In this document: piece by piece, positions 43,891-54,218 of the stretch
Layout: the number at the start of each line of letters is the position of its first letter
How positions within the stretch are numbered: the first letter of the stretch is position 1
Notes under the pieces: model-generated
The model's input: the letters and a program-made list of their open reading frames with translations, nothing else
The model's database searches: none
Told to the model about the DNA's origin: nothing
Position numbers and translations under genes: made by a program
Assembly (NCBI GenBank): GCA_026392415.1
Contig: JAPLCC010000049.1
Coordinates: 45,174 to 109,173, forward strand
Length of the DNA stretch: 64,000 nt
Source: Propionibacteriales bacterium
GTDB lineage: Bacteria; Actinomycetota; Actinomycetes; Propionibacteriales; Nocardioidaceae
Direction of reading: 5' to 3'

Positions 43891-43912
43891 ACCACAGGCA
43901 CACTCGGTCGTC

Positions 43913-43918
43913 TAGTGT
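43913..43918 (+). promoter_or_regulatory. Leaderless -10 (TAGTGT) for the P450
   Basis: TAGTGT, 7 bases, ATG 43926. Its distance to the opposing -10 is about 22 bases, so the two promoters may exclude each other. Confidence 0.45.
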
Positions 43919-43925
43919 CTCGTCC

Positions 43926-45245
43926 ATGCCAGAGTCGAACGACTTCCCGCGTGCCTCGATCATCGAGGGCGTGCGCTTCACCGCACAGGTCGGCGTGCCC
44001 AACGTGATCCAGGGCCTCTTCAAGAAGCGAGAGCTGCCCACGAAGGTCGCGGGCGTTGCCCGTGCCGACCTCTTCGGCTTCATGTTGATCCAGGGCCTGG
44101 TCCGGAAGTACGGACCGGGCCCGTTCTATGTCCGGGTGGCGACGGACGAGACCCTGTTCGTGAGCGACCCGGCCGACATCGTGTTCGTGCTCGGCGGCTC
44201 ACCGGAGCCGTTCGCCTCGGACCCGCCGGCCAAGAAGGCCGGCATGAGCGCCTTCCAGCCGGACGCGTTGACGTTGTCCCGCGACGACCTGTGGCACAAC
44301 CGGCGGGCGTTCGCCGAGAGCGTGCTGCAGACAGGCAAGCCGCTGCACTCCCTGGGCTCACGGATGGCGGAGGTCGCCGGTGAGGAAGCCGCTGGTCTGT
44401 CCGGCGAGATCGGGTACGACGAGCTCAACACCGGCTTCCAGCGCCTCACCAGGCGCGTGGTCTTCGGCGACGCTGCCGCTGACGACACCGGCCTCACCGC
44501 ACTCCTCGGCACGCTGATGTCCGCCGGGAACCGCACGCCCGGCAAGGCCGCGAAGGGCTACGACGAGCTCATCGAGCGGATTGCGGCGTACGTCGACGCG
44601 GCGGAGAAGGGCTCGCTCGTCTCACTGGTCGCCAAGGCTCCGCACGATGACGCCACTGCGGTCCCGGGCCAGCTGATCCACTGGTTGTTCGCGATGGGCG
44701 ACACGCTCCCGGCCAACCTGACCCGCGCCCTCGCGCTGATCGGCAGCCATCCCGAGCAGCGTCGCGAGGTCTACGCCGAGCTCGAGGGCGTCGACGTCGG
44801 CGCCGCCAGGTCCATCGCGAAGCTCGACCACCTCGGCGGAGTCATCCAGGAGGCCATGCGGTTGTGGCCGACGACGCCCATGTTCGGCAGGGTCGCCACC
44901 AGCGACATCACCTTCCCCGACGGTCGGGTGCTGCCCGCTGGCACCCAGGTCCTGATGTCGAACCTGTTCAACCACCGCGACTCCGCCCGGATCCCGTACG
45001 CCGACCGGTTCGCCCCGGGGGAGTGGTCCCGCGGTGACGCCGGCCAGTCGTGGTCCTTCAACTTCTTCAGCCACGGCCCGCAGGGCTGCCCCGGAGCCGC
45101 GATGTCGGTCTTCCTCGGCCAGGCGTTCCTCGCGGCCCTGCTCCGGCGGGCCACGCCGGAGCTGATCAGTCCGTCCCTCAACCCGTCGAAGCCGCTGCCC
45201 CACGGACTCGACCTGTTCGCGATCCGGATCGGACTCACGGCATGA
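43926..45245 (+). CDS. Cytochrome P450 with atypical haem motif
   Basis: This 439-aa cytosolic P450 has ExxR as EAMR (309-312). The haem-binding loop FSHGPQGCPG puts the haem ligand at Cys388 and has Gln where nearly all P450s have Arg. The I-helix reads AMGDT (256-260) instead of AGxDT. These changes are compatible with handling of hydroperoxides rather than O2, but this is inference. The gene is divergent from the alpha-dioxygenase-like gene and overlaps the SDR by four bases, suggesting a three-enzyme pathway. Confidence 0.88.
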   Translation: MPESNDFPRASIIEGVRFTAQVGVPNVIQGLFKKRELPTKVAGVARADLFGFMLIQGLVRKYGPGPFYVRVATDETLFVSDPADIVFVLGGSPEPFASDPPAKKAGMSAFQPDALTLSRDDLWHNRRAFAESVLQTGKPLHSLGSRMAEVAGEEAAGLSGEIGYDELNTGFQRLTRRVVFGDAAADDTGLTALLGTLMSAGNRTPGKAAKGYDELIERIAAYVDAAEKGSLVSLVAKAPHDDATAVPGQLIHWLFAMGDTLPANLTRALALIGSHPEQRREVYAELEGVDVGAARSIAKLDHLGGVIQEAMRLWPTTPMFGRVATSDITFPDGRVLPAGTQVLMSNLFNHRDSARIPYADRFAPGEWSRGDAGQSWSFNFFSHGPQGCPGAAMSVFLGQAFLAALLRRATPELISPSLNPSKPLPHGLDLFAIRIGLTA

Positions 45246-46078
45246 GCGATCTCGACGGCAGGACGTTCCTGGTGACCGGGGCCAACACCGGCATCGGCAA
45301 GGAGACCGTTCGCGTCCTCGCCGGGCGTGGCGCCCGGGTGGTGCTCGCGGGACGGTCGGAGGACAAGACCCGCGCTGCCATGTCCGAGATCGCGAACGCG
45401 ACCGGCAACACCGACCTCGACTACCTCCCGCTCGATCTCGGCGACCTCGATTCGGTCCGCCGCGCAGCGACGACCTTCCTCGACTCCGGCGAACCACTGC
45501 ACGTGCTCATCAACAACGCCGGGCTGGCGGGCGCGAAGGGCCTGACGAAGAGCGGGTTCGAGCTCGCGTTCGGCACCAACCACGTCGGCACCTTCCTGTT
45601 CACCGACCTGCTCCGCGAGCACCTGATCGAGAGCGGCCCGGGTCGGATCGTGAATGTCGCGAGCACCGCGCACTACCGGGCCAAGGGCATCGACTGGGAC
45701 GCCGTACGGCAACCGGCGGTGTCGCGTACCGCGTTCGACGAGTACTCCGTGTCGAAGCTGGCCAACGTGCTGCATGCCCAGGAACTGGCTCGACGTCTGG
45801 AGGGGACCGGCGTCACGACTTACTCCCTGCACCCGGGCGCGATCGCCTCCGACGTGTGGCGAGAGGTGCCGTTCGGGCTGCGCCACGTCCTGAAGCTGTT
45901 CATGAAGTCAACTGCCGACGGGGCCAAGACGTCGCTCCACTGCGCGACGTCGCCGGATGTCGCCGGGGATTCCGGGCTCTACTACGACAGCTGCCGCGTG
46001 AAGACTCCGTCGCAGGTGGCGACGCCGGAGCTCGCCGACGAGCTGTGGCGCCGTACCGAGGCCTGGGTCGCTGGCTGA
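45242..46078 (+). CDS. Short-chain dehydrogenase/reductase
   Basis: This 278-aa SDR of the retinol-dehydrogenase-like type has cofactor motif TGANTGIG, NNAG, a catalytic Ser in VASTAH, and YSVSK as the Tyr-x-x-x-Lys. It starts on the ATGA overlap with the P450, so the two are coupled; it may oxidise or reduce the alcohol or carbonyl product of the P450/dioxygenase pair. The 64 earlier codons in the track are P450 shadow. Confidence 0.9.
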   Translation: MSDLDGRTFLVTGANTGIGKETVRVLAGRGARVVLAGRSEDKTRAAMSEIANATGNTDLDYLPLDLGDLDSVRRAATTFLDSGEPLHVLINNAGLAGAKGLTKSGFELAFGTNHVGTFLFTDLLREHLIESGPGRIVNVASTAHYRAKGIDWDAVRQPAVSRTAFDEYSVSKLANVLHAQELARRLEGTGVTTYSLHPGAIASDVWREVPFGLRHVLKLFMKSTADGAKTSLHCATSPDVAGDSGLYYDSCRVKTPSQVATPELADELWRRTEAWVAG

Positions 46079-46098
46079 AGTGCGGTTGGGCACCGTGG

Positions 46099-46104
46099 GA
46101 TCAT
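46099..46104 (+). promoter_or_regulatory. Leaderless -10 (GATCAT) for the AraC-family gene
   Basis: GATCAT, 6 bases, GTG 46111. Confidence 0.35.
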
Positions 46105-46110
46105 GAGGCC

Positions 46111-46602
46111 GTGACCAGCGGACCGGACACGGAACACCTGCGCCAACTGGCCCGCCTGCGGCGTGTCCGCGACCGGATCGACCGTGAGTACGCCCAGCCG
46201 CTCGACGTCGAGGCACTGGCGCGCGACGTCCACATGTCCGCCGGCCATCTCAGCCGCGAGTTCAAGCGGGCTTACGGCGAACCGCCGTACTCCTACCTGA
46301 TGACGCGGCGGATCGAGCGCGCGATGGCCCTGCTGCGGCGCGGAGACCTGAGCGTCACCGATGTCTGCTTCGAGGTCGGGTTCTCCTCGCTCGGCACCTT
46401 CAGCACCCGGTTCACCGAGCTCGTCGGTGTCGCACCGAGCCTCTACCGCGAGCAGGCCGACGCGCCCGGTCCGCAGCCGGCCGAGCCGCCGTCGTGCGTC
46501 ACGAAGAAGGTCACCCGGCCGATGCGGAGGGGAGGGGCTCAGACGAGTCCCGACGTGATCAGGAATCAAGAAGCGCCGCGATTCGAGGCGCCACTAGCGT
46601 GA
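46111..46602 (+). CDS. AraC-family transcription regulator
   Basis: This 163-aa protein has a single AraC DNA-binding domain at residues about 15-115 (two HTHs, AL..DVHMSAGHLSREFKRAYGEPP and VTDVCFEVGFSSLGTFSTRFTELVG) and a basic C-terminal extension; there is no sensor domain. It lies directly upstream of the VOC-uvrA pair and may control it. Its stop codon falls just before the VOC start. Confidence 0.88.
   Translation: MTSGPDTEHLRQLARLRRVRDRIDREYAQPLDVEALARDVHMSAGHLSREFKRAYGEPPYSYLMTRRIERAMALLRRGDLSVTDVCFEVGFSSLGTFSTRFTELVGVAPSLYREQADAPGPQPAEPPSCVTKKVTRPMRRGGAQTSPDVIRNQEAPRFEAPLA
46595..46600 (+). promoter_or_regulatory. Leaderless -10 (TAGCGT) for the VOC-uvrA pair
   Basis: TAGCGT, 7 bases, ATG 46608, inside the end of the AraC-family gene. 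Confidence 0.4.
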
Positions 46603-46607
46603 GCGAC

Positions 46608-49384
<2,777 letters not shown>

Positions 49385-49427
49385 CGTCGACGGCGACCTG
49401 TCGGCGCTCTCCAGTAGAACTGGTGGC

Positions 49428-49889
49428 ATGAGCCGCAACGTGCAGGTCACCTTCGACGCCCACGACCCGCGAGCGCTGTCGTCCTTCTGGCGCGACGTCC
49501 TCGGTTACGTGCATCCGGGTCCACCCGGCGTGGAAATCCCAGCGGGTAGCGACCCGTTGGCCGCCTGGGACGAGTTCCTGGCTCGGCTCGGCGTACCTGA
49601 GGACCAACGGAACTCGCGGTCCGCGATCGAGGACCCCGACGGCGACGGGCCGCGGATCTTCTTCCAGCAGGTTCCCGAGGACAAGGCAGGCAAGAACCGC
49701 GTCCATCTCGACGTGCGCGCGGCCCCCGGGCTCCAGGGCGAGGAGCGGATGGCAGCGCTGGAAGCCGAGTGCGAGCGCCTCGTCGCACTCGGCGGGAACC
49801 GCCTCCAGCGACACGACCCGCAACCTCCCATGGCCGCCGGCCACATCGTGATGGCCGACCCCGAGGGCAACGAGTTCTGCCTCGACTGA
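49428..49889 (+). CDS. VOC-superfamily protein (glyoxalase-like)
   Basis: This 153-aa protein matches the actinobacterial glyoxalase-like family: VQVTFDAHDPRALSSFWRDVLGYV at the start, RVHLDVRA in the middle and MADPEGNEFCLD at the end. The substrate is unknown. It follows the uvrA-like gene after 43 bases and is convergent with helR, 3 bases apart. A TAGAAC hexamer lies 7 bases before the ATG but lacks the final T. Confidence 0.85.
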   Translation: MSRNVQVTFDAHDPRALSSFWRDVLGYVHPGPPGVEIPAGSDPLAAWDEFLARLGVPEDQRNSRSAIEDPDGDGPRIFFQQVPEDKAGKNRVHLDVRAAPGLQGEERMAALEAECERLVALGGNRLQRHDPQPPMAAGHIVMADPEGNEFCLD

Positions 49890-49892
49890 GAC

Positions 49893-52055
49893 CTACGGAC
49901 TCGTGAGCATGACGAGCTGCTGCGTGGCTCGTGTCATCGCGACATAGCGGTCCACCGCGCCCTCGACACCGACCCCGAAGTTCTCCGGATCCATGAGAAC
50001 GACGAAGTCGAACTCGAGACCCTTGGAGTGCTCGGGCGACAGCGACCGCACGCGCCGGCGACCGTCGTACGAGCCGTCCTCGCGCCCGACACCGATGACA
50101 CACGCGGTCCCGTCGGTGTGCTCCGCGAGCCATCCGTCGAGGATCCGGTCGATGTCGGCGACCGATCCGCGCGCCACCGGGACACCGCTCCGGCGGACCG
50201 AAGTCGGGACGTTGGCGTCGGGCAGAACGGCTCGAATCACCGGCTCGGCCTCGTTCATGACCTCTTCAGGCGTCCGGTAGTTGATGCTCAGGGACGCCAT
50301 CTCGATCCGGTCGAGGCCGACGGTCTCGAGCCGCTCCTGCCAGCTGTCGGTGAAGCCGTGCCTGGCCTGCGCGCGATCCCCGACGATGGTGGAGCTGCGC
50401 GACGGGCAGCGCGCCAGCAGCATCTGCCACTCGGCGGCGGTGAGTTCCTGCGCTTCGTCGACGACCACGTGCGCGAACGGACCGGCAAGGAGGTCGGTGT
50501 CGGCCTGGGGGAGTGCGCCTTCGTCGACGAGGGCGGAGCGGATGCCGTCCTGCCGGAGTTGGGCCATCATCCCGTCCTCGTCGTCGAGCTGGAGCAGGTC
50601 CTCGACGACGTCGTCCATCCGCTTGCGTTCGGCAGCGACAGCTGCCTCGTGTCGACGACGTCGACGCGACTCCTCCGGGTCACCGAGACGCAGGCGGGCG
50701 GCGTCGAGAAGCGGCAGGTCGGACGTCGTCCAGGCCCTGGGGTCGGCGCGCCGCAGGAGCTTGACCTGCTCCGGCTCGAGCCAAGGTGCGCACAGTCGCA
50801 GGTAAGCGGGCACTTCCCACAGGTCACCAACCAGGTCCTCCGGGTCGATGAGCGGCCAGGCCTTGTTGAAGGTGGTGACCAGGTCGCTGTTCCGCAGCAG
50901 CGCGGCGCGCAACATCTCCGGGGTGACGTCGTCATCGCCCTCGAACTTGTCGACCAGGATCGTGAGCAACTCGTCCCACACCTGGTCGCGCGCCTCGTTG
51001 TGCGGCATGCCGGGGTCGGCGGACTCGAACGCCTCGGCCCAGTCGTGCTTGCTGAGCCACAGGTCGGCCCAGGGTGTCTCCACTTCGCTGCTCTCCGCGG
51101 GTGGTTCCTCGTACAGGCGCACGGCCGGCTCGATGGCCTTCACCATCTCGACGCTGGCCTTGAGCCGCGCCACCTCGGGGTCGGACTCCGGCTTTGCAGC
51201 CGCACCGCCGGGGACGAGGTCCGCGAGCGTGCAGGTCTGCACCCCGTCCTCACCGAGGCTCGGCAGCACGTCCGCGACGTAGGCGAGATACGGCTGGTGG
51301 GGGCCGACGAACAGCACTCCGCCGCGACCGTCACCGAGGTGCGGGTCCGCGTAGAGCAGGTACGCCGCCCGGTGCAGCGCCACGACCGTCTTGCCCGTGC
51401 CGGGACCACCGTCGACGACCAGCGCACCGCGCGAGGACGCGCGAATGATGGCGTCCTGGTCGGCCTGGATCGTGCCGAGCACGTCACGCATCTGCGGCGA
51501 CCGACTGCTCCCGAGGCTGGCGATGAACGCAGACTGGTCGTCGAGGGCTGCGTTGTCCTCGAGTCCTTCGGCCGTGAACACCTCGTCCCAGTAGTCACCG
51601 ATCCGGCCGAGGGTCCACCGGTACCGGCGGCGGCTGGCCAGGCCCATCGGGTTCGCATGGGTCGCGCCGAAGAACGGTTCGGCGGCGGGGGAGCGCCAGT
51701 CGACGAGGAGCCGACGACCGTCCTTGTCCGTGAGGCCGAGTCGTCCGACGTACAACGGCTCGCCGTCGTCGGCGCTGACCATCCGGCCCAGGCACAGGTC
51801 CAGGCTGTAGCGACGAAGGGTGCGCAGCCGTGCGGCCAGCCGGTGGATCTCCAGATCCCGGTCCATCGCCGCCTGACCTGTGCCTCCGGGCGCCCTGCGC
51901 TCGTGATCAAGACGCTCCGACAGGTCCGCGATCGAATCCTCGAGGCTGGTCCGGATGGCTGCGAAGTGGCGATCGTCGTCGGCGATCAATGCCGGGGCGG
52001 CCTTGGCTGCCAAGTGGTCGGAAAGTGCGAACGCAGTGGTGATTGCGTCGTTCAA
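49893..52055 (-). CDS. helR: HelR-type RNA polymerase recycling ATPase (HelD family)
   Basis: This 720-aa UvrD-like protein has an N-terminal coiled coil (about 20-85) that enters the polymerase secondary channel, an SF1 Walker A GGPGTGKTVVALHR, motif II DEAQELTAAEW, and late helicase motifs (INYRTPEEVMNEA, MTRATQQL). HelD proteins remove RNA polymerase from DNA; the HelR branch also displaces rifamycins. The identification as HelR rests on the exact RAE upstream plus the architecture. The start is TTG, with GGAG upstream. Confidence 0.88.
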   Translation of the reverse strand: MNDAITTAFALSDHLAAKAAPALIADDDRHFAAIRTSLEDSIADLSERLDHERRAPGGTGQAAMDRDLEIHRLAARLRTLRRYSLDLCLGRMVSADDGEPLYVGRLGLTDKDGRRLLVDWRSPAAEPFFGATHANPMGLASRRRYRWTLGRIGDYWDEVFTAEGLEDNAALDDQSAFIASLGSSRSPQMRDVLGTIQADQDAIIRASSRGALVVDGGPGTGKTVVALHRAAYLLYADPHLGDGRGGVLFVGPHQPYLAYVADVLPSLGEDGVQTCTLADLVPGGAAAKPESDPEVARLKASVEMVKAIEPAVRLYEEPPAESSEVETPWADLWLSKHDWAEAFESADPGMPHNEARDQVWDELLTILVDKFEGDDDVTPEMLRAALLRNSDLVTTFNKAWPLIDPEDLVGDLWEVPAYLRLCAPWLEPEQVKLLRRADPRAWTTSDLPLLDAARLRLGDPEESRRRRRHEAAVAAERKRMDDVVEDLLQLDDEDGMMAQLRQDGIRSALVDEGALPQADTDLLAGPFAHVVVDEAQELTAAEWQMLLARCPSRSSTIVGDRAQARHGFTDSWQERLETVGLDRIEMASLSINYRTPEEVMNEAEPVIRAVLPDANVPTSVRRSGVPVARGSVADIDRILDGWLAEHTDGTACVIGVGREDGSYDGRRRVRSLSPEHSKGLEFDFVVLMDPENFGVGVEGAVDRYVAMTRATQQLVMLTSP

Positions 52056-52112
52056 GTGATCAGCTCCGGGGCAGGTTCGTGGCGTGGAATCGGGGATTCT
52101 GCCCTGACAGGA

Positions 52113-52131
52113 GGGCCTTGCCGCAAGCCCC
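52113..52131 (-). promoter_or_regulatory. Rifamycin-associated element (RAE) upstream of helR
   Basis: On the minus strand the bases read GGGGCTTGCGGCAAGGCCC, identical to the 19-bp imperfect palindrome described as the RAE that makes rifamycin-resistance genes rifamycin-inducible in actinobacteria. It ends about 58 bases before the helR start. Confidence 0.85.
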
Positions 52132-52138
52132 CTCGTGC

Positions 52139-52144
52139 GTTATA
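52139..52144 (-). promoter_or_regulatory. Candidate -10 (TATAAC) of helR
   Basis: TATAAC lies 7 bases upstream of the RAE, so the predicted transcript would begin at or just before the first base of the RAE. Confidence 0.45.
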
Positions 52145-52266
52145 CCTTGGTGACGGAGGAACCGTTCAACGGCCGCGCCACGGTCCCGACTTTCTCGATT
52201 CGACCGCGGTTCCGGCGACGGCGTGCCTACGATCGCCCGACCAGCCATCCACCTGATTGACGTCGC

Positions 52267-53676
52267 ATGCGCGTTCACGGCCGAGTCGTGCCACTGCCCG
52301 TGGCCGTGTGTGCGCTGATGTGGCTGTGCCTCGTCGTCGGCCTCCTCACGATCCGCCCCTCCGAATCGACCGGGGCCAGCGCCCCGGCGGGAGTTGTGGC
52401 TGCTGGGGCTGGCGAGGGGAGGGGCGAGGGGAGTGGCGACCGGCCACCGCCGGCACCACCGGCACCGGTGGGTGCCGCGTGGAGCGGGTTCGCCTTCGAC
52501 GCGTGCCGGGCGCCCAGGCAGCGCGTGATGGACCGCTGGCGGACCAGCTCGCCGTTCACCGGTGTGGGCATCTACCTCGGCGGTGTCCATCGGGCGTGCA
52601 GACAGCGGCACCTGACACCGACGTGGGTCTCGCGCCAGTTGGCCACGGGGTGGAAGCTGCTGCCGATCTGGGTCGGCCCCCAGGCCTCCTGCACCGGCTA
52701 CCGGCACAGGATCAGGAGCAGACCCGGTCAGTACGAGCAGTACCCGGCCGCCCGAGCCCGGGCAGGACGCGAGGCGCAGCTGGCCGTCCGGGCAGCTCGG
52801 TCGCTGCGACTGCCTCGGGGCGAGCTGATCTTCTACGACATCGAGCCGTTCGACGTGGGTCGGCGACACTGCCGCGGCTCGTCGCTGGCCTTCCTCGACG
52901 AGTGGACCCGTGAGGTCCATCGCCTCGGCTACCGCTCCGGGGTCTACTCCCACGTCAACTCCGGGATCTCGCTGCTCAGCCGGACCGGGCCGAACTACGC
53001 GCAACCCGACGCCGTCTGGTACGCGTGGATCGACCGCGCGGGCAACATGCCGCGGAAGTACGTGTCGAACGCGACCTTCATGCAGGCCAGCCGGGTCCAC
53101 CAGTACGCCCTGGACACCCGCGTGACGTTCGGCGGGTTCCGGATGGACATCGACTGGAACTTCGTGAGTCTCGGCGCCACCCGACGTGCGACGTCACCCG
53201 CCGGCTGTGCAGAAGCTGCCAGCCGGGTACGCACGAGGTCACTGCGCGCGGGGGCGAGCGGCCGGGCCGTGCGGATCCTCCAGTGCTTGGTACTGCCCGG
53301 CGAACGGCATCCACTGAAGACCTCCGGCCGCTACGACCCGTCGACCGTGCGCGCAGTCAAGTCCTTCCAACGGCGTCGCGGCCTCGAGGTGACCGGCATC
53401 GTCGACCGCGGGACCTGGACCTCCCTGCTCATGCGGGGCGGAACGCCCGTCCTGCGCAAGGGAGATCGCGGCGAGCATGTCCGACGACTCCAACGCAGTC
53501 TCAATGCGGCCGTCGGGCGGCCAGCGGTCAGGGTGGACGGCGCCTACGGCCGCGACACTGCGAAGGCCGTTCGGCGCTACCGCACGCAGCTGGGTCTGGG
53601 TCGCAAGGGCGTCGTCAATGACTCGGTGTGGAAGGCGCTCGCGCGAGGAAGGGTGCTGTCGAACGGTGGAGGCTGA
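52267..53676 (+). CDS. Secreted DUF1906 glycoside-hydrolase-like protein with two peptidoglycan-binding domains
   Basis: This 469-aa protein has an N-terminal hydrophobic signal or anchor (about 9-28) and a low-complexity Gly/Pro linker. A DUF1906 TIM-barrel domain like mycobacterial Rv2525c follows (about 70-305, with GVGIYLGGV, LIFYDIEPFD and GFRMDIDWNF). Two PG_binding_1 repeats (about 325-385 and 395-460, each with LxxGxxGxxVRxLQ) complete it. It should act at the cell wall. DUF1906 catalysis is unproven. The dksA-like gene begins 1 base after its stop. Confidence 0.87.
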   Translation: MRVHGRVVPLPVAVCALMWLCLVVGLLTIRPSESTGASAPAGVVAAGAGEGRGEGSGDRPPPAPPAPVGAAWSGFAFDACRAPRQRVMDRWRTSSPFTGVGIYLGGVHRACRQRHLTPTWVSRQLATGWKLLPIWVGPQASCTGYRHRIRSRPGQYEQYPAARARAGREAQLAVRAARSLRLPRGELIFYDIEPFDVGRRHCRGSSLAFLDEWTREVHRLGYRSGVYSHVNSGISLLSRTGPNYAQPDAVWYAWIDRAGNMPRKYVSNATFMQASRVHQYALDTRVTFGGFRMDIDWNFVSLGATRRATSPAGCAEAASRVRTRSLRAGASGRAVRILQCLVLPGERHPLKTSGRYDPSTVRAVKSFQRRRGLEVTGIVDRGTWTSLLMRGGTPVLRKGDRGEHVRRLQRSLNAAVGRPAVRVDGAYGRDTAKAVRRYRTQLGLGRKGVVNDSVWKALARGRVLSNGGG

Positions 53677-53677
53677 C

Positions 53678-54025
53678 ATGGCGGGCGATCGGGAACGCCT
53701 GGAGGAGAAGTTGCGATCCGCTCGTGCCCGGCTCGCTCGACTCACGGACGACTTCGATGATGTCGTCGCGGCTTCGCGCGACACCAACGCCGACGACGAA
53801 CACGATCCTGAGGGCGCGACGATTGCTTTCGAACGGTCACAACTCAGTGCCGTGATCCAGCAGACGCGAGTTCAGGTCACCGAGGCACGAGCCGCACTGA
53901 TCCGCTGGGACTCGGGTGACTACGGCGTGTGTGAGCGCTGCGGACAGCCGATCGGAGCAGAACGCCTCGAGGCCAGACCCACCGCCAGCCAGTGCATCGC
54001 CTGTGCCCGAACAGTTCGCCGATAA
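53678..54025 (+). CDS. DksA/TraR-type zinc-finger protein
   Basis: This 115-aa protein has an N-terminal coiled coil (about 3-80) and a C4 zinc finger in CERCGQPIGAERLEARPTASQCIAC, the DksA/TraR layout. DksA proteins insert into the RNA polymerase secondary channel. The tip acids of the coiled coil are plausible at TDDFDDVV, but function is inferred. ATG 53678 is preceded by GGAGG. It follows the DUF1906 gene without a gap. Confidence 0.85.
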   Translation: MAGDRERLEEKLRSARARLARLTDDFDDVVAASRDTNADDEHDPEGATIAFERSQLSAVIQQTRVQVTEARAALIRWDSGDYGVCERCGQPIGAERLEARPTASQCIACARTVRR

Positions 54026-54026
54026 G

Positions 54027-54039
54027 TGACATTATGTCA
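54027..54039. promoter_or_regulatory. Perfect dyad TGACAT-T-ATGTCA
   Basis: A 13-base AT-rich palindrome one base after the dksA-like stop codon. It looks like an operator rather than a terminator because the arms are A/T-rich and short. The next gene, DUF4331, starts about 180 bases later. Confidence 0.45.
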
Positions 54040-54182
54040 TTCAAACGGGATCTGGACCCCTCTCCGCCCTGACGCTCCTCCTGGCCTTTGGTGGTACGAG
54101 CCATAGTGGCCGAGCAATCTGATTTGTCTCTTCACTCGGAATGAGGCCCCCCCAAATCGGCAGCATCCCTGGGGAGGGGCCC

Positions 54183-54201
54183 GTCCGGCGGTTCGCCGGA
54201 C
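54183..54201 (+). promoter_or_regulatory. Hairpin abutting the DUF4331 ribosome-binding site
   Basis: 8-bp perfect stem GTCCGGCG/CGCCGGAC with loop GTT, ending 5 bases before GGAGGAG. The rest of the 193-base gap (54026-54218) holds a GGCCCC/GGGGCC repeat and no gene. The hairpin may protect the message or regulate translation. Confidence 0.5.
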
Positions 54202-54218
54202 ATTTTGGAGGAGACGAC

